Shown in pieces: positions 14,561 to 21,698 of a DNA stretch of 24,146 nucleotides. Each line of letters starts with the position of its first letter. Positions within the stretch are counted from its first letter, which is position 1. The translations under genes and the position numbers were made by a program. This stretch comes from JBDTMT01 sp033764095 (GTDB taxonomy: Bacteria > Desulfobacterota > Binatia > HRBIN30 > CADEER01): contig JANRJF010000200.1 of assembly GCA_033764095.1 (NCBI GenBank), positions 1 to 24,146 on the forward strand. The letters run 5' to 3'. The notes beneath the pieces are model-generated. The model was not told where the DNA came from, did no database searches, and saw nothing but the letters and a program-made list of their open reading frames with translations.

Positions 14561-15871
14561 ATGGCGAATCCGGTCGTGCGGGTAGGTGTGCTGCTGGCGG
14601 TGCTGTGCACGGCGGCGGCGGCGTTCGGGCAGGCGGCGTCGCTCGACGACACGCTGCGGCCGTATCTGGAGCGCTACCGACTGCCGGCGCTGGCGGCGGC
14701 GGTGGTGCGCGACGGCAAGGTGGTCGCCGCCGGCTCGGTCGGCACGCGGCGCGCCGGCACGGCGCGGCCGGTCACGCTCGACGACCGCTTCCACATCGGC
14801 TCGGACACCAAGGCGATGACCGCGCTGCTGGCGGCCATGCTGGTGGAGGAGGGTCTGCTGCGCTGGAACAGCACGGTGGCGGAGATCTTCCCCGAGCTCG
14901 CCGCCGGCATGGACGCGCGGCGGCGCACCGTGACGTTGGAGCAGTTACTCTCGCACACCAGCGGCGAGGCGGCCGACGGCCCGGCGCTGGTGGCGGTGCT
15001 CGACCAGTCGCTGGCACAGCCGGGCAACCTCGACGAGATGCGCCGTTGGCTGATCCGCGAGTGGGGCAGGCAGCCGCTCGCCAACCCGCCCGGGCAGGGC
15101 TTCACCTACGCCAACATGAACTACGTCTTCGCCGGCGCGATGATCGAGCGCGTCACCGGGCGCACCTGGGACGAGCTGATCAGCGAGCGCGTGTTCGCGC
15201 CGCTGGCGCTGAGCAGCGCCGGGCTGGGCAACCAGGCGACGCTCGGTCGCGTCGACGCGCCGCTCGGCCACGCGATCGTCGACGGCAAGGTGAAGGCGTT
15301 TCTCGCCGGACCGAACGGCGACAACCCGCCGATCATCGGTCCGGCCGGGATCGCGCACATGTCGGTGCTCGACTTCGCCCGCTGGGCGGCGTGGAACGCC
15401 GGCGAGGGCAAGCGCGGTCCGGCGCTGGTGCGCCCCGAGACGCTGCAGAAGCTGCATACGCCGGTGGTGGCGATCCCGCCCAAACCGGACTCGCCGCCGG
15501 GCACGCCGCGCGGCGGCAAGTACGGGCTCGGGTGGGGACAGGTCGAGGTGGCGTGGGCGGCGCAGCCGCTGCTGACGCACAACGGCTCGAACGGTGCGAA
15601 CCTCGCCGCGATCTGGGTCGAGCCGTCGCGCGACGCGGCGCTGGTGCTGATGACCAACATCGCCAGCCCGCAGGCCGACGCCGCGTTGCTCGCGCTCGCC
15701 GAGCAGCTCTACCGCGGCTACGTCGCGGTCGCCGCCGCCGAGCTGCCGACCGCGCCGCCGACCGCGACGCGCACGCGGCGCCCGACCGCGCCGCCGCCGA
15801 CGTACACGCCGCGCGGTCCGGGCGGCGTCGGCGGATTCTCCGGCGACCTGCGCCGCGGCAAGGGGCTCTGA
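14561..15871 (+). CDS. Exported serine hydrolase, beta-lactamase/PBP4 fold
   Basis: A 436-residue protein with a signal peptide (MANPVVRVGVLLAVLCTAAA). It shows the three catalytic motifs of the class C/PBP4-like family (Pfam Beta-lactamase): Ser81-x-x-Lys84 (SDTK), Tyr183-Ala-Asn185 (YANMNY) and His340-Asn-Gly342 (HNGSN). Such proteins include esterases, D-aminopeptidases and peptidoglycan-acting enzymes, and most are not resistance enzymes. The C-terminal 45 residues are a Thr/Pro/Arg-rich tail (TATRTRRPTAPPPTYTPRG) ending in a Gly-rich stretch. The start at 14561 is preferred over the upstream ATG at 14507, which adds an Arg-rich run ahead of the signal peptide. A GGGGC/GCCCC hairpin (15862-15877) spans the stop codon. 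Confidence 0.88.
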   Translation: MANPVVRVGVLLAVLCTAAAAFGQAASLDDTLRPYLERYRLPALAAAVVRDGKVVAAGSVGTRRAGTARPVTLDDRFHIGSDTKAMTALLAAMLVEEGLLRWNSTVAEIFPELAAGMDARRRTVTLEQLLSHTSGEAADGPALVAVLDQSLAQPGNLDEMRRWLIREWGRQPLANPPGQGFTYANMNYVFAGAMIERVTGRTWDELISERVFAPLALSSAGLGNQATLGRVDAPLGHAIVDGKVKAFLAGPNGDNPPIIGPAGIAHMSVLDFARWAAWNAGEGKRGPALVRPETLQKLHTPVVAIPPKPDSPPGTPRGGKYGLGWGQVEVAWAAQPLLTHNGSNGANLAAIWVEPSRDAALVLMTNIASPQADAALLALAEQLYRGYVAVAAAELPTAPPTATRTRRPTAPPPTYTPRGPGGVGGFSGDLRRGKGL

Positions 15872-15890
15872 GGCCCCGCGGCCGACGACG

Positions 15891-15909
15891 AGCGGCGAAA
15901 CGCGCCGCT
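15891..15909. repeat. GTAGC-type hairpin repeat, single copy
   Basis: AGCGGCG (15891-15897) pairs with CGCCGCT (15903-15909) around AAACG. The minus strand reads GGTAGCGGCGCGTTTCGCCG, and a GACGACG flank lies on the plus strand side. This recalls the GACGAGTAGC hairpins at 1531-1609 but with a different stem, so it may be a second type of the same dispersed class. It lies between the serine hydrolase and GFA genes. Confidence 0.4.
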
Positions 15910-15965
15910 ACCGCGGCGCGGCGGCGCTCTGCTAGGAGGTGACGCGTCTTGCGAGGGAGGTCGGT

Positions 15966-16814
15966 ATGCATCGCGCCAGTTGTCTGTGCGGCGGCGTCAC
16001 ATGGCAGCTCGACGGGCCGCTGCAGTTGATGTCGCACTGTCACTGCTCGCGGTGTCGCAAGACGCACGGCACCGCCTTCGCCACCTACGTCGCCGGCGCG
16101 GCGAGCGGCTTCCGGCTCGACGGCGCGGAGCACGTCGGGCGCTGGGAGTCGTCCCCCGGCTTCTCGCGCAACTTCTGCCGCCGCTGCGGCTCGGTGGTGC
16201 CAGGGGCAGCGAGCGACGGACAGATCTTCGCGCCGGCCGGCAACTTCCTCGACGATCCCGCGGTGCGGCCGCTGGCGCACATCTTCGTCGCCTCCAAGGC
16301 GCCCTGGTACGAGATCCACGACGCGCTGCCGCGCTTCGACGCCTATCCGGACGGTTTCGACGCGCCGGTGGTCGCCGACCGGCCGCCGCTCGATCCGCCC
16401 GGCCGGCCGCGCGGCAGCTGCCTGTGCGGCGGCGTCAGTTTCGTCGTCGACGGCGAGCCGTTGATGGCGCGCGCCTGTCACTGCGGTCGCTGCCGGCGCG
16501 CCCGCTCCGCCGCGCACGCCACCAACATGCTCACCCGGGCCGACGGCGTGCGCTTCACCCGCGGCGCCGATCTGCTCGCGACCTACAAGGTGCCGGAGGC
16601 GCGCTTCTTCTCGCAGACCTTCTGCCGCGTCTGCGGCTCGGCCATGCCGCGCATCGACGCGAGCCGCAACCTGGCGATCATCCCGCTTGGGGCGATGGAC
16701 GACGACCCCGGCATGCGCCCGCAGGAGCACATCTTCGTCGAGTCGAAAGCGCCGTGGTTCGACATTCCGGATGACGGCCTGCCGCGCCGCCCCGAGGGCC
16801 CACCGCCGGTGTGA
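15966..16814 (+). CDS. GFA/CENP-V family zinc protein with two tandem domains
   Basis: A 282-residue protein made of two GFA (DUF636) domains, about residues 5-118 and 143-258. Each has the expected cysteine sets: CLCGGV, then CHCSRC or CHCGRC, then FCRRCGS or FCRVCGS. Both end in a similar APW(Y/F)(E/D)I stretch (HIFVASKAPWYEI and HIFVESKAPWFDI), which indicates an internal duplication. The family was named for a glutathione-dependent formaldehyde-activating enzyme, but most members have no proven function; zinc binding is the safe statement. The ATG at 15966 has GGGAGG five bases upstream; a GTG at 15939 is too close to its own GGAGG. It appears to be a single gene, with a long inverted repeat downstream. 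Confidence 0.88.
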   Translation: MHRASCLCGGVTWQLDGPLQLMSHCHCSRCRKTHGTAFATYVAGAASGFRLDGAEHVGRWESSPGFSRNFCRRCGSVVPGAASDGQIFAPAGNFLDDPAVRPLAHIFVASKAPWYEIHDALPRFDAYPDGFDAPVVADRPPLDPPGRPRGSCLCGGVSFVVDGEPLMARACHCGRCRRARSAAHATNMLTRADGVRFTRGADLLATYKVPEARFFSQTFCRVCGSAMPRIDASRNLAIIPLGAMDDDPGMRPQEHIFVESKAPWFDIPDDGLPRRPEGPPPV

Positions 16815-16871
16815 TCGCGCGCCGATTCGGCAGATCTGCGGGCAGACGGTTGGCAGCCGCCTTCGTGCGTC

Positions 16872-16940
16872 GGGGCGCGCCCGTGGGTGCGGACAGCGTT
16901 GTCGTCGCGGGCACGGCCGCGCCACAACACGGCGCGCCCC
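16872..16940. terminator. 10-bp inverted repeat downstream of the GFA gene
   Basis: GGGGCGCGCC (16872-16881) is complementary to GGCGCGCCCC (16931-16940); with one bulge the pairing extends to a GTG/CAC step. The 49-base spacer is itself G/C-rich. It lies between the GFA gene and the convergent small membrane gene, where a shared terminator is expected. The rest of this 180-base gap shows nothing recognisable. Confidence 0.35.
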
Positions 16941-16994
16941 TTGTACGGCCGGGGGTACGTACGAGTTGCCCGGCTCGTCGCAGCTGCCTGCTCG

Positions 16995-17354
16995 TCAAAC
17001 GGCCCGCACGGCGCCGCCGCGGCCGACCAGGGCGCAGACCGCAAGCGCGCCGACGACGGTGGCAACGGCGATGCCGACGGAGCGCAGATATGGCGCGATC
17101 TGCAGGACGAACCCCTCGACCAGCTGGGTGAACACCACGGCGGCGGCGAACAGCAACACGGCGCCGGCGGCCCAGGCGAAGCCGCGGGCGATCCCGGCCG
17201 CCGCGGCCAGGGCGAAGACGGCTTGCGCGAGCAGGCCGAGCAGCAGCAGCGGCGACGACTCGCCGACCAACATCGCCGGCACGTAGAGCGCCGTCCACGC
17301 CCCATAGAGCGCCAGGCCGAGCGCGATCAGCCACAACAGCGGGCCTCGTTCCAT
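16995..17354 (-). CDS. Small four-helix membrane protein, unknown function
   Basis: A 119-residue, very hydrophobic protein with four likely membrane helices (about residues 6-27, 35-56, 60-82 and 91-112) and a polar, short N-terminus (MERGP). The third helix ends in VVFTQLVEGFVLQIAPYLRS. I do not recognise the family; it resembles the many four-span DUF proteins of environmental bacteria. The ATG at 17354 has no clear ribosome binding site. It is divergent from the nitrogen operon and convergent with the GFA gene. Its hydrophobic pattern and open frame support coding, but it has no functional motif. Confidence 0.6.
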   Translation of the reverse strand: MERGPLLWLIALGLALYGAWTALYVPAMLVGESSPLLLLGLLAQAVFALAAAAGIARGFAWAAGAVLLFAAAVVFTQLVEGFVLQIAPYLRSVGIAVATVVGALAVCALVGRGGAVRAV

Positions 17355-17415
17355 CGATCGTCACGCTAGTCCAGTGGCCGGAAAGCGAAAGTCCGGTTCC
17401 CGCACCAGCGGCCAT

Positions 17416-17442
17416 GAGCTGTCAGCCATCAGCTGACAGCTC
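17416..17442. repeat. 11-bp palindrome upstream of the nitrogen operon
   Basis: GAGCTGTCAGC (17416-17426) is the exact complement of GCTGACAGCTC (17432-17442) around the loop CATCA. Its centre is about 133 bases upstream of the -24 element, a distance at which sigma-54 enhancer-binding proteins often bind. AGCTGACAGCTGA-like sequences also occur as dispersed intergenic repeats in uncultured bacteria, so a repeat is the alternative. Confidence 0.6.
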
Positions 17443-17561
17443 CGAGTCGGCCGCCGCCGTTCTGCCCAGCCGATCGGCAGCGCCGCTCAATTCCTGGGCA
17501 CCGGCGCGCGGCGCGGCGTGTCATCACGCCTGCTGATGGGGCGCCGTGTGTATTCGGGTGC

Positions 17562-17577
17562 TGGCATCGCTGTTGCT
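17562..17577 (+). promoter_or_regulatory. Sigma-54 (-24/-12) promoter of the nitrogen operon
   Basis: TGGCATCGCTGTTGCT fits the sigma-54 consensus TGGCAC-N5-TTGCW at every key base: GG and GC are exactly ten bases apart, and only the C of TGGCAC is changed. Transcription would begin near 17588, leaving a leader of about 46 bases before the TTG start at 17634. Control by nitrogen status through an NtrC-like activator fits the gene content. Confidence 0.7.
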
Positions 17578-17633
17578 GATTGCCGGGGTCGTGACGGCAG
17601 GTCTGCCGTGACATCCGGGGGAGAAGAACCGTC

Positions 17634-18437
17634 TTGGAGCGAGTCGCATCGGAACGCGCGCTGCGCTGGGAGCAGTTGACGTGGTGTGAGATCGCGGCGC
17701 TGCGCCGGCGGCTCGACATGGCCATCCTGCCGGTCGGCTCGACCGAGCAGCACGGACCGCACCTGGCGATGGACACCGACACGGTGTCGGCCGCGCTGCT
17801 GGCCGAGGCGGTGGCGGCGCGCACCGGCGTGCCGGTGCTGCCGGCGATTCCGTACGGCTGCTCGCTCGGGCACTCGCATCGCTGGCCGGGAACCCTGGCG
17901 CTGCAACCCGAGACGCTGACCCGGCTGGTGGTCGACGTGTTGTCGTGGGCCCACGCCGCCGGCTTTCGCCGCCTGCTGATCCTCAACGGCCACGTCACCA
18001 ACCACGCGCCGCTGCGCTGCGCCCTGGAGCTGCTGCGGGCGCGCTTCGACGACTGCATGGTGGCGCTGCGCGACGTCGGCGACCTCTCGCCGCGCGTGCG
18101 CGAGGCGTACGCCGCCGACGGCGCGGACTGGCACGCCAACCGCGGCGAGACGGCGCTGATGCTCGCCGTCGCGCCGGATCGCGTGCGGCCGGAGCGGCTG
18201 GCCGAGGCCGACGATCCGGATCGCACCGCCGGCCTGCTGTTCTCGCATCCGGTCAACCGCACCAGCACCAACGGCGTCACCGGCGCGCCGAGCCAGGCGA
18301 CGCGCGCGCTCGGCGAGCAGCTGTTCGCCATGCTGGTCGAGGATCTCACCGCGCAGGTGCGCGCCGGGCTGGTCGAGCAGCCGCCGCTCGCGCACGGCTA
18401 CTTCACGGCGGTCGACGCGGAAGGGCAGGGCACATGA
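17634..18437 (+). CDS. Creatininase-fold amide hydrolase
   Basis: A 267-residue cytoplasmic protein of the creatininase family, binuclear metal hydrolases that open cyclic or N-formyl amides (creatininase, ArfB, and the related MftE peptidase). Metal ligands visible are Glu38 and His40 (STEQHGPHL), Asp49 (MDTD), His120 (NGHVTNH) and Glu172 (HANRGETAL). True creatininases read NGHYEN; here Thr122 replaces that Glu, and Glu172 probably supplies the ligand, as in the NGHGGN-type branch. Creatinine itself is therefore an unsafe substrate call. The TTG start follows GGGGGAGAAG by about eight bases. It is the first gene of the operon; its TGA overlaps the ATG of the next gene (ATGA), so the two are translationally coupled. 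Confidence 0.85.
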   Translation: MERVASERALRWEQLTWCEIAALRRRLDMAILPVGSTEQHGPHLAMDTDTVSAALLAEAVAARTGVPVLPAIPYGCSLGHSHRWPGTLALQPETLTRLVVDVLSWAHAAGFRRLLILNGHVTNHAPLRCALELLRARFDDCMVALRDVGDLSPRVREAYAADGADWHANRGETALMLAVAPDRVRPERLAEADDPDRTAGLLFSHPVNRTSTNGVTGAPSQATRALGEQLFAMLVEDLTAQVRAGLVEQPPLAHGYFTAVDAEGQGT

Positions 18438-19798
18438 GCGCCAAGGGACAGGTGGACTTCAGCCAGACCAAGGACGAGCTGCGCGCCAGGGGTATCCGCT
18501 ACTGCCTCGGGGCCTACGTCGACATCCACGGCGTGCCGAAGGCGAAGTGCGTGCCGATCGAGCACTTCGAACACATGATGCACGGCTCGGAGCTCTTCAC
18601 CGGCTACGCGCTCGACGGGCTCGGCCAGGCACCGAACGACGACGAGATCAGCGCCATGCCCGATCTCGAGCGCATGATCCAGCTGCCGTGGCAGCCGGAG
18701 ATCGCCTGGCTGCCGGCCGACAACTATTTCCACGGCGAGCCCTATGCGCTGAACACCCGCGTCGCGTTGAAGCGCGTGCTCGGCGAGGCGGCGCAGATGG
18801 GGTTCAGCATGAACCTCGGCGTCGAATGCGAGATCTACGTGCTCAAGCTCGCCGACGGGAAGCTGGTGGTGCCCGACCCGGCCGACAACCTCAGCAAGGC
18901 CGCTTACGACATCGGCGGGCTGCTGCGCAGCTTCCCGTTCCTCGACCGCATGGTGACGCTGATGAACGGGCTCGGCTGGGACGTCTACTCGTTCGACCAC
19001 GAGGACGGGCACGGCCAGTTCGAGTTCGACTTCACCTACGCCGACGCGCTGACCATGTGCGACCGCTACATCTTCTGGCGCTACATGGTGAAGCACGTCG
19101 CGCAGGAGTTCGGGCTGACGGCGACCTTCATGCCGAAGCCGTTCGCCGACAAGACCGGCAACGGCGCCCACTTCAACATGAGCCTCGCCGACGCGCAGAC
19201 CGGCCGCAACCTGTTCGCCGCGACGCCCGGCGACGATCCGCACGGCATCGGCCTGTCGCGGCTGGGCCATCAGTACGTCGCCGGCCTGCTGCACCACGGC
19301 CGCGCGCTCTGCGCCGTGCTGGCGCCGACGGTCAACAGCTACAAGCGCCTGGTCCGCCGCGGCGCCATGGGCTACTACTCGTGGGCGCCGATCTTCAACT
19401 CGTTCGGCACCAACAACCGCTCCAACTCGCTGCGCATCCCGATGGGCGGCGGGCGCTGCGAGTACCGCAACGCCGACTCGTCGCTCAATCCGTACCTCGC
19501 CGCGACGCTGTGTCTCGCCGCCGGCCTCGAAGGCATCCGCGAGGGGCTCGATCCCGGCGCGCCGCACGCCGAGAACCTCTACGAGATGAACGAGCGCCAG
19601 CTCGCCGCGGCCGGCGTGCAGCGCCTGCCGCGCACGCTCGGCGAAGCGGTCGAGGCGTTCGAGGCCGACCCGTTCGTCGAGCGCGTGCTCGGCACCGAGC
19701 TGCGCGACGAGTTCGTCCGCTACAAGCGCGAGGAGTGGGAGGAGTACCACCAACACGTGAGCGACTGGGAGATCCGCCGCTACGCGCAGTTCTTCTAG
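18434..19798 (+). CDS. Type III GlnT/GmaS-like glutamine synthetase (gamma-glutamylamide ligase)
   Basis: A 454-residue glutamine-synthetase fold enzyme of the GlnT (type III of rhizobia) / gamma-glutamylmethylamide synthetase group. The N-terminal YVDIHGVPKAKCVPIEHFE and YALDGLGQAPNDDE are typical of that group. The active site shows Glu131 and Glu133 (GVECEIYV), Glu197 (GHGQFEFDF), His246 (NGAHFNM), YKRL at 303-306 and NNRSNSLRIP. Where ammonia-using GS has the flap Glu of the YEAP motif, this protein has Trp317 (SWAPIF), as GmaS-type enzymes do to my recollection. It should join glutamate to an amine or ammonia at ATP cost. It overlaps the creatininase gene by four bases and has GGAAGG nine bases upstream. 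With a transporter following, it probably captures nitrogen released from the imported substrate. Confidence 0.87.
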   Translation: MSAKGQVDFSQTKDELRARGIRYCLGAYVDIHGVPKAKCVPIEHFEHMMHGSELFTGYALDGLGQAPNDDEISAMPDLERMIQLPWQPEIAWLPADNYFHGEPYALNTRVALKRVLGEAAQMGFSMNLGVECEIYVLKLADGKLVVPDPADNLSKAAYDIGGLLRSFPFLDRMVTLMNGLGWDVYSFDHEDGHGQFEFDFTYADALTMCDRYIFWRYMVKHVAQEFGLTATFMPKPFADKTGNGAHFNMSLADAQTGRNLFAATPGDDPHGIGLSRLGHQYVAGLLHHGRALCAVLAPTVNSYKRLVRRGAMGYYSWAPIFNSFGTNNRSNSLRIPMGGGRCEYRNADSSLNPYLAATLCLAAGLEGIREGLDPGAPHAENLYEMNERQLAAAGVQRLPRTLGEAVEAFEADPFVERVLGTELRDEFVRYKREEWEEYHQHVSDWEIRRYAQFF

Positions 19799-19841
19799 AT
19801 CGTTCGCGCAACCCGGTCGCACCGGAGGAGGACATCACCGC

Positions 19842-20810
19842 ATGAGACGCCTGCTATCGACCCTGACCGCGCTTGGACTGCTGTGCGCCGCCGGCGTCGC
19901 CGCCGCCGCGCCGCTGAAGATCGGCTACAGCGACTGGCCGGGGTACACCGCGTGGGAGATCGCCAAGGTCAAGGGGCTGTTCAAGAAGCACGGGGTCGAC
20001 GTCGAGCTGGTGTGGTTCCCGGTCTACACCGACTCGCTGACCGCGCTGAACACCGGCCAGCTCGACTGCAACCTGCAGACCTGGAACGACACGATGGCGC
20101 CGCTCGCCGAGGGGCTGGATCTGAAGACGATCCTCATCCTCGACAACTCGTTCGGCAACGACGCGTTGCTGGCGAACCCGTCGATCACCTCGCTGAAGGA
20201 CCTGAAGGGGAAGACGATCGCCACCGAGCTCGGCACCTGCGACCAGTTCCTGATGCTCAAGGCGCTGGCGTCGGTCGGGCTCACCGAGAAGGACGTGAAG
20301 TACACCAACCTGACGGTGCCGGACTCGGCTGCCGCCTTCCTCGCCGGCAAGGTCGACGCGGCGGTGATCTGGCAGCCGTGGGTGTCGCAGATCCAGCGCG
20401 AGGGCAAGGGCAAGGTGCTCTACAGCTCCGCCGACATCCCCGGCCTGATCCCCGACATCGTCCTCTGCCAGGCCAAGGTGGTGCAGAGTCGGCCGAAGGA
20501 GATGCAGGCGCTGGTCGCGGTGTGGCTGGACATCATCGCGTACCTGAAGAGCAACCAGGACGACGCGCTGAAGATCATGGCCAAGGTCGTCGACCAGCCG
20601 CCGGAAGCCTACAAGGCGTTCCTGCCCGGCACCCGCTTCTTCGATCTCGACATGAACCTGAAGAGCTTCGAGAACCAGCCGAACGACACGACGCTGTACG
20701 GCAGCGGCAAGTCGATCTCGGAGTTCCTGGTCAGCGCCGGCCTGCTGAAGGCGGTGCCGGACTACGCCAAGTCGATCGATCCGCAATTCGTCAAAGCGGC
20801 GAAGCAGTAG
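19842..20810 (+). CDS. ABC transporter substrate-binding protein, NMT1/TauA/SsuA-like
   Basis: A 322-residue periplasmic protein with a clear signal peptide (cleavage probably after VAAAA, residues about 1-22). The mature protein starts LKIGYSDWPGYTAWEIAKVK and has LKGKTIATELGTCDQFLMLK and VDAAVIWQPWV, standard for SBP_bac/NMT1-like proteins that bind small organic nitrogen or sulfur compounds. The GYSDWPGYTAWEIA and CNLQTWNDTM stretches fit the version found next to urea/guanidine carboxylase genes (TIGR03427-like, from memory). The ATG has GGAGGAGG ten bases upstream, the strongest binding site in the operon, which fits the high demand for a binding protein. It follows glnT by 43 bases. The ligand is not shown by sequence; a guanidino or ureido compound is the working guess. 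Confidence 0.9.
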   Translation: MRRLLSTLTALGLLCAAGVAAAAPLKIGYSDWPGYTAWEIAKVKGLFKKHGVDVELVWFPVYTDSLTALNTGQLDCNLQTWNDTMAPLAEGLDLKTILILDNSFGNDALLANPSITSLKDLKGKTIATELGTCDQFLMLKALASVGLTEKDVKYTNLTVPDSAAAFLAGKVDAAVIWQPWVSQIQREGKGKVLYSSADIPGLIPDIVLCQAKVVQSRPKEMQALVAVWLDIIAYLKSNQDDALKIMAKVVDQPPEAYKAFLPGTRFFDLDMNLKSFENQPNDTTLYGSGKSISEFLVSAGLLKAVPDYAKSIDPQFVKAAKQ

Positions 20811-20828
20811 GATCCGCACGGAGTCGTG

Positions 20829-21695
20829 ATGGCGGTGGATGTGGAGGCGGTTGATCGGCCGCGGGTCGCGAGCCAGCCGGCAGCGCCGGTGCCACGCCGG
20901 CGCACGCGTTGGTTCGCCCCGCGGCGCAACATCCCGGACCGCGCCTACGGCGGTCTGGCGGTGGCGAGCTTCATCGCCGCCTTCCTGTTCTGGGAGTGGG
21001 TGAGCCACCAGAACTTCGCCGATCCGGTCTTTCTGCCCAGTCCGGAGAAGGTGTGGGCGGCGGCGCTCGGCTTCCTGAGCGAGGGCGATCTGCTCACCGA
21101 CGTCAAGGTGAGCTTCCTGCGCGTCAGCGCCGGCTTCCTCATCTCGGCGCTGCTCGCCATCCCGATCGGCATCCTGATGGGCGCCTTCAAGGTCGGCGAG
21201 GGGCTCATGCAGCCGCTCACCGAGTTCGTCCGCTACATCCCGGTGCCGGCGCTGATCCCGCTGATGATGGTGCTGTTCGGCATCGGCGAGCTGCCGAAGA
21301 TGATGCTCATCTTCGTCGGCACCTTCTTCCAGTTGGTGCTGATGGTGGCCGACGAGATCCGCCGTGTGCCGTACGACCTGCTGCAGGCCGGCTACACGCT
21401 CGGCGCCAAGCGTCGCGAGCTGGTGTTGAAGATCCTCTGGCCGGCGGCGATGCCGGGCATCTTCGATGCCCTGCGGCTGTGCAACGGCTGGGCGTGGACC
21501 TATCTCGTCGTCGCCGAGCTGGTCGCCGCCAACGAAGGCCTCGGCTACCGCATCCTCAAGTTCTCGCGCTACCTGCAGACCCCGAAGATCTACGTCTACC
21601 TGATCCTGCTCGGCATCATCGGCCTGTCGCTCGACGTGCTGTTCCGCCGCTTCAACCGCGCTGCCTTCCACTGGGCGGCGACCGATCGGCGCTGA
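20829..21695 (+). CDS. ABC transporter permease, TauC/SsuC-like
   Basis: A 288-residue inner-membrane permease with a basic cytoplasmic N-terminus (VPRRRTRWFAPRRN) and about six helices. The coupling (EAA) loop reads LLQAGYTLGAKRRELVLKIL, in the usual place, followed by WPAAMPGIFDALR and GWAWTYLVVAELVAA, hallmarks of BPD_transp_1 proteins in the nitrate/taurine/sulfonate group. The ATG at 20829 is chosen because CGGAG lies five bases upstream; a GTG three bases earlier is possible. It follows the binding protein by 18 bases and precedes the ATPase by three, so the three subunits form one importer. No odd features were seen. Confidence 0.92.
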   Translation: MAVDVEAVDRPRVASQPAAPVPRRRTRWFAPRRNIPDRAYGGLAVASFIAAFLFWEWVSHQNFADPVFLPSPEKVWAAALGFLSEGDLLTDVKVSFLRVSAGFLISALLAIPIGILMGAFKVGEGLMQPLTEFVRYIPVPALIPLMMVLFGIGELPKMMLIFVGTFFQLVLMVADEIRRVPYDLLQAGYTLGAKRRELVLKILWPAAMPGIFDALRLCNGWAWTYLVVAELVAANEGLGYRILKFSRYLQTPKIYVYLILLGIIGLSLDVLFRRFNRAAFHWAATDRR

Positions 21696-21698
21696 GCC

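Noticed and set aside
14561..15871. Antibiotic-resistance beta-lactamase
   Set aside because: The SxxK, YxN and HxG motifs are shared by a very large family of esterases and peptidases; the third motif is HNG rather than KTG, and there is no resistance context.
17546..17611. 21-codon hydrophobic mini-ORF (GTG start) before the creatininase-fold gene
   Set aside because: It reads like a leader peptide, but it overlaps the sigma-54 promoter and would start upstream of the predicted transcript start, and it has no ribosome binding site.
17355..17633. Guanidine riboswitch (ykkC types I, II or III) ahead of the nitrogen operon
   Set aside because: Suspected because of the carboxyguanidine deiminase-like genes. 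None of the conserved stretches I know for these classes is present, and the predicted leader after the sigma-54 promoter is only about 46 bases, too short for type I.
17634..18437. Calling the first operon gene creatininase (creatinine amidohydrolase)
   Set aside because: The NGHYEN ligand motif is NGHVTN here and no creatinase or sarcosine oxidase gene follows; only family-level assignment is justified.
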